This document shows, in pieces, positions 11,901-17,966 of a stretch of 48,818 nucleotides of DNA. Position 1 is the stretch's first letter; each line of letters starts with the position of its first letter. The stretch is from the NCBI GenBank assembly GCA_016290215.1, contig JAEETH010000021.1:1-48818 (forward strand), in the 5' to 3' direction. Under the pieces are notes generated by a model. It saw only the letters and a program-made list of their open reading frames with translations, was not told the DNA's origin and did not search any database. The translations under genes were made by a program, and so were the position numbers. Source of the DNA: Bacteroidales bacterium (lineage in GTDB: Bacteria; Bacteroidota; Bacteroidia; Bacteroidales; F082).

Positions 11901-12553
11901 TTGTAAAGGACATCGAAATAGGGGCTGTAGGTTCTTACCAACATATCTTCAGTGGCACGAGCATCAGCACCTTCGAAAACGACTTCAACCTTAATGTCGT
12001 TAAACACACGGATTTTGTTGTTCACTGGGTCGTAACTCACCGGCTCGATGCTCATTCTACCCACCTGAACGCCACGCATGGTGCCGTCGACACTCACTCT
12101 TGCCAAAGGCTCCGAACGGAGACCACGCGTCTGATAGGCGGCCTCATTATAAACGAATGGCGTGTCTTCACTTTTACGCACATTGGGCTGACGAGGTGAC
12201 AGACGGTGGATGCCGTATTCCTCAAGGTCGTAGTCCACAGTAGAATAGCTGGTTACACGGATACTTGGTGTAGCACCAAAAGGCACCGCGATGAGTTGGT
12301 TCACGACGGGAATCTGGGGCGCACCTTCATCGCCGCCAATGACCGTGTTGGGCATGGTGAGCGTTGAAAAAACGCCACGCTCACTTTGCAGTTCCGTAGC
12401 CTCAAGGCCAGAGAACGAGAACGCAGCCTTAAGGCTTGAGTAATCACTCTTTACACATTCAGCTTTGTCGACCGAACGCATGCTAATCTTGGTTTGTCCA
12501 AAGGCAGAAGTACCCAATAGGCAAACCAACAAAAATACAAAATACTTTTTCAT
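5981..12553 (-). CDS. Giant gingipain-like C25 cysteine protease with adhesin and repeat modules
   Basis: Secreted C25 endopeptidase of 2190 residues. Signal peptide 1-20 (ends GTSAFGQ); propeptide to about 235; catalytic domain about 240-600 with His438 (YTAHGSKTSW) and Cys470/471 (AIGNCCQSG), matching the gingipain pattern; Ig-like domain; CARDB-like modules; three InlB-type repeats (cores NWTQNGEVIS, NWTINNEVVS, NWTIDGVVVS); two YLPS/HLPS...QIYT modules; an FN3 domain starting CMAPSQLTA; a second FN3 split by an inserted cleaved-adhesin-like domain (INESFDNGIPSDWDN); the GWNLVGNPFND domain; and a C-terminal beta module ending ANTTDAPNRFKVVFV. That end is a common tail in Bacteroidales secreted proteins and may act in export. 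Two R1 repeats lie in frame near the C-terminus (GVSIGSGS about 2063-2070; LRQAQGP about 2158-2166). Likely role: degrading host or dietary protein with adhesion. Confidence 0.93.
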   Translation of the reverse strand: MKKYFVFLLVCLLGTSAFGQTKISMRSVDKAECVKSDYSSLKAAFSFSGLEATELQSERGVFSTLTMPNTVIGGDEGAPQIPVVNQLIAVPFGATPSIRVTSYSTVDYDLEEYGIHRLSPRQPNVRKSEDTPFVYNEAAYQTRGLRSEPLARVSVDGTMRGVQVGRMSIEPVSYDPVNNKIRVFNDIKVEVVFEGADARATEDMLVRTYSPYFDVLYKQLFNGRAIRGIYEDHPDLWQAPVKMLVIANRMFENCIQDWVAWKTMKGIYVDVNYTDNIGTSADAIKSFIQNKYTQDAPTFLIIMGDKDQVAPSVTSASKTNCVADLYYSSVDGDEFVDMYHSRISAETTEQMTAILNKALEYEQYTMPDPSYLNNVLLIAGADSGWGVTVGRPTIWYATNYYYNAEHGFDNVYEFSHGDYTNCYAPLSSGVGFANYTAHGSKTSWADPEFNVNNVQNLTNAHKYFLAIGNCCQSGDWGYSTTCFGEAMVRAENKGAYAYIGSCPNTTWKNDYYFGVGPTNRADGTMPSYEETGMGIYDAIWMDDVYNTVNSILYVGLLAGNAAGALGYELHSETLYYWQAYHVIGDGSIMPYRVQPTANNVSHMNILPIGMDTYEVNAVPGSYVAISKDGVLLGTALVGSNGTAQVQITPVTSGGDVTICVTAPQRIPYIATVPAAALEGAYISVESYTPTAAHVGEDTDLSITFKNVGTAATTGNTTVTLSSSDPNVTFNSENGSFGVLAANANTTVSGFSFHINSGVADGTNVTLHYEAVNDGETYEGNIVVTANEAVLEYAGMTWDGGFTPGETLTLTAKFKNTGHYQATNAEATMTSSSDYITINNSSINVGTVGVNQEVSCQFNVTIAANCPETAQIPVTFAMTANGGLNAQGNETLKNACNVVFVLEDKFNDGWDGNATLKVSFDDGSPDENLTVASGESPKTYNLEIGNGVHVTLTWIKGSYDGECSFTMSYEGNLTIYEMAQGTNPNSGVLYEFDCNCAFASQTFTVTATSSNTEQGTVSGGGEFSFGQPCTVTATPADGFMFINWTQNGEVISSSISYTFNVNSDMNLVAHFAEGTMIGDGGNSVLEHLPSYSYYDYSLTQQIYTAEELGEPGVITSIAFYNGGAEKTRTYDFFMKATEKDSFTGSADWIVVTEADKVFSGEVTMAANEWTFITFTTPFVYVGASNVVLVADDNTGDYSSSPHMTCRVFDASSQALRAYRDNDDYDPYAPTSYTGAVLAVKNQIMITKEPIPSEQFNITVSANPTNGGTVSGGGEFGLGESCTVNAEPAEGFTFINWTINNEVVSTEASYTFVVNDDRDLVANFVGSLYVSASVNPANAGTVEGVGEYAYGQTCVLTALPAMGYYFLNWTIDGVVVSTSATYSFVVENDVNLVAHFATGDVIGGGDETNSYLPSYNYYNNSLTEQIYTPEELGDAGLITSIAFFNGGAEKTLDYEFYMKPTEKALFSSDTDWEAVTEADKVFSGRVVMVANDWTTIVFSTPFAYDGTSNVVLVTNKNTAYTSSPHMSCLVFDAPSQAIYAYSDGIIYNPMMPPTSYGNSGSTEYHDVLSVKNQLRITKEPFTDCMAPSQLTATEVGPDFVRLSWAEYGISEQWYVIYNGTAVEADTNEDFILEGLEPETQYTIMVRPACDENLLSNAITITTLDACPIPQNVEVNDITASAATVTWGDYNDSYVVQLGNSAFQINESFDNGIPSDWDNNSSYAWIVVNGHIQSSNAGYTNSTSSISVTMSFPADGTIEFDAECKGEGTNTYWDHCDFVIDETTQLTAGANISGWNHYVYDVTAGEHTFTWSYTKDGSVNPAGDYFAIDNVEMKTLEVIWEDPVTVGNAEHTFTGLTPATAYCARVQGICGDNTTEWSDIVFFTTFEAVEFTKEINAYTPDGGYYLLAFPVGVVSPDEVEHMLDNTYDLYAFDESQELEWINYKNPDNGFVNLVAGKGYLYANSSDVVLTFANSLYNGNGEVTLTKTSDAETAGWNLVGNPFNDTAYINRDFYVMNNGSEIVPAERDYINPMEGVFVVANTDGETLTFSTEAPAKSSRLVVNLTSGVSIGSGSAVLDRAILRFDEGRQLPKFQIKGNSPQLFIQQDGKDYAVVCANGAGEMPVSFKVKENGTYTLSFSSENVEFSYLHLVDMLTGEDVDLLALRQAQGPASYSFEANTTDAPNRFKVVFVTTK
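6057..6080. repeat. R1 dispersed repeat, in frame in the C25 protease
   Basis: GGTCCCTGAGCCTGTCGAAG plus GGCC, a full R1 unit. It is translated as LRQAQGP inside the C-terminal module, between DLLA and SYSFEANTTD, where it looks like a clean insertion. The same unit occurs near 15.5, 19.2 and 20.5 kb. Confidence 0.8.
6344..6365. repeat. Degenerate R1 repeat, in frame in the C25 protease
   Basis: CTCCCTGAGCCTATCGAAAC resembles R1 with a few changes. It is translated as GVSIGSGS, the same frame that gives STGSAT in the MurL-MurD protein. Confidence 0.5.
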
Positions 12554-12618
12554 AGATTATAAGTTTAGTTATAGATTTACAGCATTGTCGATGAGATAAA
12601 GACCTCAATTACAAGCCG

Positions 12619-12626
12619 CAAAAATA
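12619..12626 (-). promoter_or_regulatory. -7 promoter box for the long C25 protease
   Basis: Minus strand reads TATTTTTG then CGG, an exact TAnnTTTG box about 66 nt upstream of the ATG at 12553, just past the terminator of the preceding gene. Confidence 0.6.
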
Positions 12627-12658
12627 AAAAAATAGCCCAAACAAGGGCTATTTTTTTT
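12626..12658 (-). terminator. Terminator between the hydrolase and the C25 protease
   Basis: Stem AATAGCCC / GGGCTATT (12631-12638 with 12645-12652) with a 6-nt loop, flanked by A and T runs on both sides. On the minus strand it follows the hydrolase stop by about 20 nt. Confidence 0.8.
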
Positions 12659-12678
12659 AAAAATGTATCAAATAATGG

Positions 12679-14031
12679 TCAATAGATTCCCTTCACGAAC
12701 TCCACAATCAGCTCCAACACCTCGGGCGAGATGGTCTCCTCAATCTCATAATACTCGTTGGGCGATCCCGTCTCGCAATGTTGGAAAAGGTGATTTAAGT
12801 CGGGCAACTCGCGGAGGGTGAGGTTGGTCTTGCCGTAGTCAGCGATGATTTTCTCGTAGCCTGGAAGATTCTGTGAAGCAATCACTTGCAGATCCTTAGA
12901 ACCATTGAGCAACAAGGCGGGACAATTCGTCTTGACGATGGCCTCAGTGGGGTCGTATTTCAGGAAATAATACATCCACGGCATGGTCATCTGCGACACC
13001 GTTTGCTCGGTCAGCTCCTCGTTGTAGCCCCAACCTTTTACCAATTGGCGCATCAGACTATCGGCCTCTACCCTATCGTTTGACGCTTCGATGATATCAA
13101 ACAGTTGGGCATTGGCGTTGCTGCTGAATTGGACAGCCTCTTCCGACATACCCGATGCCCTAAGAATGGCCGCCTGCTGCTCTTTCAGTACCTCGATGCC
13201 ATTCACCGATGGGCCTGCCAATGAGACCAAAAACGCCACTTCGGGACGGCGCGCCGCCACCATGAAGTTGATGATGCCGCCTTCACTGTGACCCAAAATA
13301 CCGATCTTTGAAGCATTGATTTCCTTGCGGGTACGAAGATAGTCGAAAGCAGCCTCAGCATCGTAAGAGAAATCCATGGTGGTGGCGTTCTCCACTTCAC
13401 CCTTAGAGCCACCAATGCCACGGTCGTCGTAACGCAACACGGCAATGCCATGAAGGGCGCAATAGTCCGCGATAATCCAGAAGGGGCGATGGTTCATCAG
13501 TTCCTCGTCACGGTCCTGCTGTCCACTGCCCGAAACGAGCACCATGGCTGGAAACGGGCCTTCGCCTTGGGGAATCGTCAGCGTGCCAACCAAGGTGTTG
13601 CCTTCTTTTTCATTGACGAAGGTCACTTCCTCGATATGATAATTGAACGGCGGCAGTGGGTCCTGAGGACGAGCCTTTTTCTGTTCCTTTTTCTCTGCCT
13701 TGACGAGGTTGAGCGGGAATGTCATGCCCCTTTGCGTGAATTCACCTTCGATGACATCATCTTTAAGCGTTCCTGAATAACTGGCATCCATCGCCGACAT
13801 CGTCAATTGCAAATGCCCGTCTTTGAAGGTCGTTTCGTCTACAGGGTAGTCAAACGCACCTTGGGCAGGCACATCCAATGTGGCGGAATAACCGTTTTCG
13901 ATGGCCTTGATGTTGAAAGCCATTTCCAATTTCAGCGTGCCAAAATCGATTTCGCCTTTCCAATAGCCCTCGATTTGGGCTTGGCATTGCAGTGTGGATA
14001 TTAAGAATAGAATTAAGATTAGTTTTTTCAT
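12679..14031 (-). CDS. Secreted alpha/beta hydrolase (S9/S33-like serine hydrolase)
   Basis: A 450-residue exported serine hydrolase. The signal peptide MKKLILILFLISTLQCQAQ is followed by a beta-rich N-terminal domain (about 20-110) starting IEGYWKGEIDFGTLKLEMAF, a form seen before alpha/beta hydrolase domains in many Bacteroidota proteins. The catalytic domain runs from about 130: oxyanion region VLVSGSGQQDRDE, RYDDRGIGGS, nucleophile elbow GHSEGG, and a C-terminal acid/His region (LLLNGSKDLQV; DLNHLFQ). Gly-Ser-Gly-Gln-Gln-Asp after the first strand is typical of the group annotated as acyl-CoA thioester hydrolase/BAAT-like or dipeptidyl peptidase-like. The substrate is not predictable. The Cys in LQCQ lacks a normal lipobox residue at -1, so ordinary signal peptidase I cleavage after AQA is more likely than lipidation. 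Confidence 0.85.
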   Translation of the reverse strand: MKKLILILFLISTLQCQAQIEGYWKGEIDFGTLKLEMAFNIKAIENGYSATLDVPAQGAFDYPVDETTFKDGHLQLTMSAMDASYSGTLKDDVIEGEFTQRGMTFPLNLVKAEKKEQKKARPQDPLPPFNYHIEEVTFVNEKEGNTLVGTLTIPQGEGPFPAMVLVSGSGQQDRDEELMNHRPFWIIADYCALHGIAVLRYDDRGIGGSKGEVENATTMDFSYDAEAAFDYLRTRKEINASKIGILGHSEGGIINFMVAARRPEVAFLVSLAGPSVNGIEVLKEQQAAILRASGMSEEAVQFSSNANAQLFDIIEASNDRVEADSLMRQLVKGWGYNEELTEQTVSQMTMPWMYYFLKYDPTEAIVKTNCPALLLNGSKDLQVIASQNLPGYEKIIADYGKTNLTLRELPDLNHLFQHCETGSPNEYYEIEETISPEVLELIVEFVKGIY

Positions 14032-14065
14032 AACATAACTGTTTAAGATTAAATAGCTTATTCAT

Positions 14066-14199
14066 GAGATTCCCCTGTCGGGGAATGGAGTTAAGTCATA
14101 TTTTATTTGCGGCGGCACGAGAAATTACTTGTTCGTAAGCACTACAATCCGCCGCCTATGAAAACGAGTACGTCCCTCCATTCCCTGGAAGGGGATCCC
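14066..14199. repeat. Long inverted repeat (MITE-like), 134 bp
   Basis: The outer arms 14066-14090 (GATTCCCCTGTCGGGGAATG) and 14176-14199 (CATTCCCTGGAAGGGGATCC) are imperfect reverse complements. An inner pair, GCGGCGG at 14109-14115 and CCGCCGC at 14149-14155, extends the fold. The arm itself contains a GATTCCCC/GGGGAAT hairpin like the terminators at 27.8 and 37.3 kb. No gene is visible inside. It fills the gap between the hydrolase and the 62-residue membrane protein. Confidence 0.5.
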
Positions 14200-14218
14200 G
14201 CTTTCGAATTTTTACGAA

Positions 14219-14407
14219 TTACGGCATCAAGTCGTCCCGAGTACCCCATAGCATTCGAAGAAACCCAAACGGGAATAGAATCAGGAAACATACGGCGAAC
14301 CAAAACCAAAACGATTTGCCGCGCCGACGTGCAATCAATCCTCCAACCACAGCTTGTATGACATGGAAGATGGCAACGATAATCAAAATCAATGTTTCAG
14401 TATCCAT
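14219..14407 (-). CDS. Small two-helix membrane protein of unknown function
   Basis: 62 residues. Two hydrophobic helices (about 5-24 and 33-52) are separated by a basic turn, GLIARRRGKSFWFWF, and the protein ends TRDDLMP. The pattern resembles the short two-helix membrane segments found at the N-terminus of PLD-type proteins, but no catalytic domain is attached and I do not recognise the family. It starts at ATG 14407. It lies on the same strand as the SPFH cluster but is separated from it by the hexamer hairpin element, so co-transcription is uncertain. The hydrophobic pattern and basic loop make a real gene likely. Confidence 0.5.
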   Translation of the reverse strand: MDTETLILIIVAIFHVIQAVVGGLIARRRGKSFWFWFAVCFLILFPFGFLRMLWGTRDDLMP

Positions 14408-14441
14408 AATTACATGAGTTTAGTCTTGTTTTTTCAATTTC

Positions 14442-14540
14442 TGACTATGACTTGTGACAATGACAATGACCACTGAATGGGAAGCCATCACATAACGCCT
14501 TGGGGAAAGTGGTCATAGTCATAGTCAACAGTCATAGTCA
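14442..14540. repeat. TGACTA-hexamer hairpin element, copy A
   Basis: A left arm of 33 nt (14442-14474, TGACTATGACTTGTGACAAT...) and a right arm of 33 nt (14508-14540, ...GTCAACAGTCATAGTCA) pair with about four mismatches around a 33-nt loop. The outermost TGA of the right arm (minus strand) is the stop codon of the ribbon-helix-helix gene. A related element in the opposite orientation lies at 35366-35483. Confidence 0.65.
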
Positions 14541-14711
14541 CTTCTTCTTCCTCCCGCTCTTCTTCAGTGCTTCCGCGATAATCCATTGCAACTGTCCGTT
14601 GACGGAACGGAACTCGTCGGCGGCCCATTTCTCCACCGCCTCCATCGTCTCGGCATCGACGCGAAGCAGGAATGTTTTTGTATTGGTACTATTGTCTTTT
14701 TCCTTAGCCAT
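14538..14711 (-). CDS. Arc-like ribbon-helix-helix DNA-binding protein
   Basis: A 57-residue protein. Reading from ATG 14711: MAKEKDNSTNTKTFLLRVDA, then ETMEAVEKWAADEFRS, then VNGQLQWIIAEALKKSGRKK. KTFLLRVD is the DNA-contacting beta strand of the Arc/MetJ fold, followed by two helices; SVNGQLQWIIAEAL matches the second helix of the Arc family. It starts 5 nt after the stop of the 246-residue membrane protein gene, so it is the last gene of the SPFH operon and may be its regulator. Small Arc-family proteins beside SPFH genes are a recurring arrangement as I recall it. The stop codon comes from the TGACTA hairpin element, which suggests the C-terminus (KSGRKKK) was set by that element's insertion. 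Confidence 0.8.
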   Translation of the reverse strand: MAKEKDNSTNTKTFLLRVDAETMEAVEKWAADEFRSVNGQLQWIIAEALKKSGRKKK

Positions 14712-14716
14712 GACGA

Positions 14717-15457
14717 TTACCTTTCCAATGCATTAACTTTTGCTATCATTTCCAATGTTTCCTCTTCCGTGGCACAATTGAGGTAATACAACTGTCCGTC
14801 TTTGGTACGCACTTCAATGACGGGACCGCCATCGGTGCAGAGGAACAGCATGCAATTCTCACCGTTCTTCAAACGGAAATGCCCGATAGAGACTTTGCTT
14901 GTGCCCACACCGTTGGTGCGCATGGCAATGTCGGGCCATTCGCTTAGTTCGGTGGTCGAAACAATGTCCGTCACAGGGATGATGACTTTGTAAAGGCTGC
15001 TTTTGGCGGTAATGCCATCTTTTGACACTTCAATCCTTGCAGGTCCGCTGGCGAAAAAATAGAATCCAAGTGAAGCCACAAGCAACGTGACGACAATGGC
15101 AAGGACAATCCCTCCTTTCCTTCTCTCCTTCCTGCCCTCTTCGCCTTGCTGGCCTGCATCATATCTTCGTGACACCACAAAAGCAACAACCACCATGACG
15201 GTCACTACTACCATCATCAGTGCATAATGAACGCCTTCTGGGATATCCACCAAGGTAGATAAGCCGCCTAGAAGCAACAACACGGCGCCGCTAATCATCA
15301 GCGCATTGCGCAATGCACGTTTCAGGCCCTCCAAATCGACCTTCGACAAGCGCTCGTTCGACATGGTGTTCACGCCTGAAATCAGCATCGGATTACGATA
15401 CACCAGCAAGCCCGTAAGCATGAGGATTACGCCGGTTATTAAATCTGTCCAAAACAT
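14717..15457 (-). CDS. DUF3784-like membrane protein with C-terminal PH-like domain
   Basis: 246 residues. The first helix (about 5-22) is followed by NPMLISGVNTMSNERLSKVD, the hallmark of the DUF3784 family of membrane proteins. Two more helices follow (about 52-68 and 78-95), a basic loop (GRKERRKGG), a fourth helix (about 117-133), and a C-terminal domain (about 137-246) resembling bacterial PH domains: IEVSKDGITAKSSLYKVIIP followed by DIVSTTELSEWP. The same helix-plus-PH architecture is seen in the gene at 15559-16299. Function unknown. It sits in an apparent operon with SPFH upstream and the ribbon-helix-helix gene 5 nt downstream. Inference: a membrane-associated module acting with the SPFH scaffold. 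Confidence 0.75.
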   Translation of the reverse strand: MFWTDLITGVILMLTGLLVYRNPMLISGVNTMSNERLSKVDLEGLKRALRNALMISGAVLLLLGGLSTLVDIPEGVHYALMMVVVTVMVVVAFVVSRRYDAGQQGEEGRKERRKGGIVLAIVVTLLVASLGFYFFASGPARIEVSKDGITAKSSLYKVIIPVTDIVSTTELSEWPDIAMRTNGVGTSKVSIGHFRLKNGENCMLFLCTDGGPVIEVRTKDGQLYYLNCATEEETLEMIAKVNALER

Positions 15458-15476
15458 AGTTCTAAGTTTTTGAATC

Positions 15477-15546
15477 GGGGCCTTCGACAGGCTCAGGCAC
15501 CCTTTATTTTCGCAAAAACCAAGGTCCCTGAGCCCGTCGAAGGGCC
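15477..15546. repeat. Inverted pair of R1 repeats
   Basis: Two R1 units in opposite orientation (15477-15500 GGCCTTCGACAGGCTCAGGC and 15523-15546 GGTCCCTGAGCCCGTCGAAG) flank 22 nt. Transcribed, they would form a stem of about 22 bp with few mismatches. It lies between two genes of the SPFH operon and could act as an attenuator or RNA-stabilising hairpin. Confidence 0.7.
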
Positions 15547-15558
15547 GTATTCCTATAG

Positions 15559-16299
15559 CTAACCTTTCATTTTGTCTCCAATTTTATCTCTAAGTTCTTC
15601 AATCAGTTGCTCGGTCTCCGCCGCTGTTTTCCGATTGACAAAGTAACGTCCTTTCTGCGTGTACAATTCCAAAACAGGTGCTTTCTTGTTCAGCACATAG
15701 AACTTCGCTTCGGAGCCGTCTTTCAGGCGGAATACACCTATCTTACTACCAAGATAACTATAGCCCTCAAAGCAACCATATTTCGTCCTTGGCAATTCAT
15801 CCACAACCAGCACAGAATCAATGGATGGGTAATCCACTTTTTCCCAAAACTCTATTTCCATTGAGAGCTTTTCGTTTTGAACCTCAACTTTACTGTCATT
15901 ACGGGCCAGGAAACTAAACACGATCATCACAACAATTCCCAAAGCGAACAGAACCCAATGCCATAGATAAACCTCACCTGTAAGATGCCGTTTTACAATA
16001 ATAAGTATTAATACAAAAACCATTATCAAGGCAAACGATACGTTGGTGAAATCAAATCCAAAAAGCCAACATATCAAGATTATCAGCAAGCACGTAACAA
16101 TAGAAGCCAAACACTCGAAGAAAAAATACGTCCGCATCCTTGCTTCATATTCCTCGCCACGTTGTTTTTCCTTCACTTTTCTCATGGCACGAACCTTGTC
16201 GGGATTCCGCTTGATGCGAAAGGCCTGGATGAGGCAAAACAAGATAATAAGGACAAAAAATGATGCTTCATCTATAAAATATAATACACTTTCACTCAT
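15559..16299 (-). CDS. Membrane protein with C-terminal PH-like domain
   Basis: 246 residues with four predicted helices: about 10-27, 60-82, 88-105 and 112-129. The loop after the first helix is basic (RIKRNPDKVRAMRKVKEKQR). A beta-rich C-terminal domain (about 134-246) includes SIDSVLVVDELPRTKYGCFE, VFRLKDGSEAKFYV and a closing helix TAAETEQLIEELRDKIG. This layout mirrors the 14717-15457 protein (RLKNGENCMLFL...EEETLEMIAKVNAL), so the two are probably distant paralogues with the same fold, although sequence identity is low. No enzymatic motif is visible. The gene is 6 nt downstream of the 154-residue membrane protein gene, so co-transcription is likely. Confidence 0.6.
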   Translation of the reverse strand: MSESVLYFIDEASFFVLIILFCLIQAFRIKRNPDKVRAMRKVKEKQRGEEYEARMRTYFFFECLASIVTCLLIILICWLFGFDFTNVSFALIMVFVLILIIVKRHLTGEVYLWHWVLFALGIVVMIVFSFLARNDSKVEVQNEKLSMEIEFWEKVDYPSIDSVLVVDELPRTKYGCFEGYSYLGSKIGVFRLKDGSEAKFYVLNKKAPVLELYTQKGRYFVNRKTAAETEQLIEELRDKIGDKMKG

Positions 16300-16305
16300 G
16301 GCTTA

Positions 16306-16770
16306 TTATTTTAAAATACTTATCCAATAATACACTACAATGGCAATCAACGCAAAACAAAAAAGCATAGTGATTGCAAAACCAATGCCTTTGAATCTTT
16401 CGTTGTTGCTCAGCACAATTTTCCAAAACAAGAAAGACATCACAATGCTCATCACAATGATGATGGAAAGGAGGATGGCACCCTGGTACTCTTCCCACAG
16501 AGGAATCTTGTACACAACATTGACCAAGATGAGCATGACACCACATAGGATGAAACACAATAACCACCACCTTTGTACATGTATGGCTTCAGGAGTCACT
16601 TTCGATTCATCCCTACGAGCGGCTGAAAAGCCGAACAGGCGAAAACCGCTTCCGAAGGCCTTTTTCCCTCCCACATTACGATAGAGGATGTCAGGGCGAA
16701 CCATGCCGAAAATCCCGACTGCAATTAGGACGACGCCTATGATAATCATTCCAATTTCTGATGAGTCCAT
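16306..16770 (-). CDS. Four-helix membrane protein of the SPFH cluster
   Basis: 154 residues. First helix about 6-22 (IGMIIIGVVLIAVGIFG), then a soluble stretch with NVGGKKAFGSGFRLFGFSAA, then helices at about 68-87, 98-117 and 131-150. The N-terminal layout (helix, then RPDILYRN) parallels the DUF3784-like neighbour (helix, then RNPMLISG), so it may be a shortened relative lacking the PH-like domain. I do not recognise a named family. It is followed 6 nt later by the 246-residue membrane protein gene. The gap to the SPFH gene upstream holds the R2 repeat hairpin. Confidence 0.55.
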   Translation of the reverse strand: MDSSEIGMIIIGVVLIAVGIFGMVRPDILYRNVGGKKAFGSGFRLFGFSAARRDESKVTPEAIHVQRWWLLCFILCGVMLILVNVVYKIPLWEEYQGAILLSIIIVMSIVMSFLFWKIVLSNNERFKGIGFAITMLFCFALIAIVVYYWISILK

Positions 16771-16800
16771 TTTTTCCTTGTTTTAATTGTTTTTTCCTTC

Positions 16801-16913
16801 TGCGCTTTGCGTCATTACGAGGTCTCATTCCGTGAAAACGGAAGACAACGAAGCAATCTAGGGTGCTTGTTTTCTGGATTGCTTCGCTTCGCTCGCAATG
16901 ACGCGAAGCGGCA
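16801..16913. repeat. Inverted pair of R2 repeats
   Basis: GCGCTTTGCGTCATTACGAG (from 16803) with CGAAGCAATC, then the reverse GATTGCTTCGCTTCGCTCGC AATGACGCGAAGC. The two R2 copies face each other with a short spacer and would fold into a long hairpin in the SPFH transcript. Nothing codes here. Confidence 0.7.
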
Positions 16914-16920
16914 GTCCGTT

Positions 16921-17862
16921 TTAATATAAGCTACCCGTATTCACCACAGGTTGTGCCGACTCGTCGGCGCAGAGCACCACCATCAGGTTGCTCACCATGG
17001 AGGCCTTGCGTTCTTCGTCGAGTTCAATCACGCCGTCGTCCTTCAGCTTGTCCAAGGCCATCTTGACCATCGACACAGCGCCTTCCACGATCTTCTCACG
17101 AGCCGAGATGATGGCGGCAGCCTGCTGACGACGCAGCATCACGGCAGCAATCTCTGGCGAATAAGCTAAGTAGTTGATACGTGCCTCAAGCACTTCGAGA
17201 CCCGACATGGCCAGACGCTCGTTCAGCTTGGCTAACAGCACGTCGTTGATTTCCTTGCCACCGGCACGGAGCGTCAGCTCATCGGCTTCGGCCTCGTTTT
17301 CGTCGTAGGCGTACATGCCCGCCACTTCACGCAGGGCGGCATCACTCTGCACCTTGATAAAGCTTTCGAAAGCCTTCATGCGGTTGCTGACCGTCACGGG
17401 AGCCGTGCCAGAGCCACCGCCCGCCATGGTCTGCGAGTCGATTTCAAACATGGCCTTGTAGGTGTCTTTCAGTTTCCACACCAGGATTTGGCCAATCATG
17501 ATAGGATTACCCGTCTTGTCGTTCACCTTAATGTTGTCAGGGTTGAGGTTGCGGGCACGCAGCGAGACCTTCTTGGAGGTCATCAGGAAGTTGACCCAGT
17601 AGAAACCCGTTCTGGTGAAAGTGCCTTTGTACTTACCAAAGAACAGCATCACCATAGCCTCGTTAGGTTCCAGTTTGCGGAATCCGATAGGCAGGATACA
17701 GGCCAGAAACAGGCCGATGATTGAGAGTACGGGCGTGGACAGTTGCCCGTTAGCGAAGGCGACCAAGCCCCAAATGCTAATGCCAATGATGGCAAATTCA
17801 ATGAACAATGCGACGAAACCGTTCATCGCGAAACCCTTAAATTCAAATTCTTTGTTTTCCAT
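16921..17862 (-). CDS. SPFH/Band 7 (stomatin-like) membrane protein
   Basis: 313 residues. Two hydrophobic segments near the N-terminus (about 13-33 and 38-56) anchor it. The SPFH domain then begins RKLEPNEAMVMLFFGKYKGT and contains LRARNLNPDNIKVNDKTGNP and IGQILVWKLKDT. The helical part includes LAKLNERLAMSGLEVLEARI NYLAYSPEIA followed by MLRRQQAAAIISAREKIVEG, the region that oligomerises in flotillins and stomatins. The sequence is typical of the SPFH proteins of Bacteroidota that head small operons with membrane proteins and an Arc-type regulator. Its role is probably scaffolding of membrane protein complexes. It is first in the cluster and has a clear promoter at 17895-17902. Confidence 0.9.
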   Translation of the reverse strand: MENKEFEFKGFAMNGFVALFIEFAIIGISIWGLVAFANGQLSTPVLSIIGLFLACILPIGFRKLEPNEAMVMLFFGKYKGTFTRTGFYWVNFLMTSKKVSLRARNLNPDNIKVNDKTGNPIMIGQILVWKLKDTYKAMFEIDSQTMAGGGSGTAPVTVSNRMKAFESFIKVQSDAALREVAGMYAYDENEAEADELTLRAGGKEINDVLLAKLNERLAMSGLEVLEARINYLAYSPEIAAVMLRRQQAAAIISAREKIVEGAVSMVKMALDKLKDDGVIELDEERKASMVSNLMVVLCADESAQPVVNTGSLY

Positions 17863-17894
17863 AATGATATTATTTTGATATTATTTTGATGCTG

Positions 17895-17902
17895 CAAAGA
17901 TA
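17895..17902 (-). promoter_or_regulatory. -7 promoter box for the SPFH operon
   Basis: Minus strand reads TATCTTTG (TAnnTTTG) with a TTG 18 nt further upstream, a near-canonical -33 spacing. The start codon at 17862 is about 33 nt downstream. Confidence 0.7.
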
Positions 17903-17966
17903 CAATAATTTTGGAATATGCAAGAAAAAAATGCATTTTTTTGAAAAAATTTTCGTCATAATGCAC

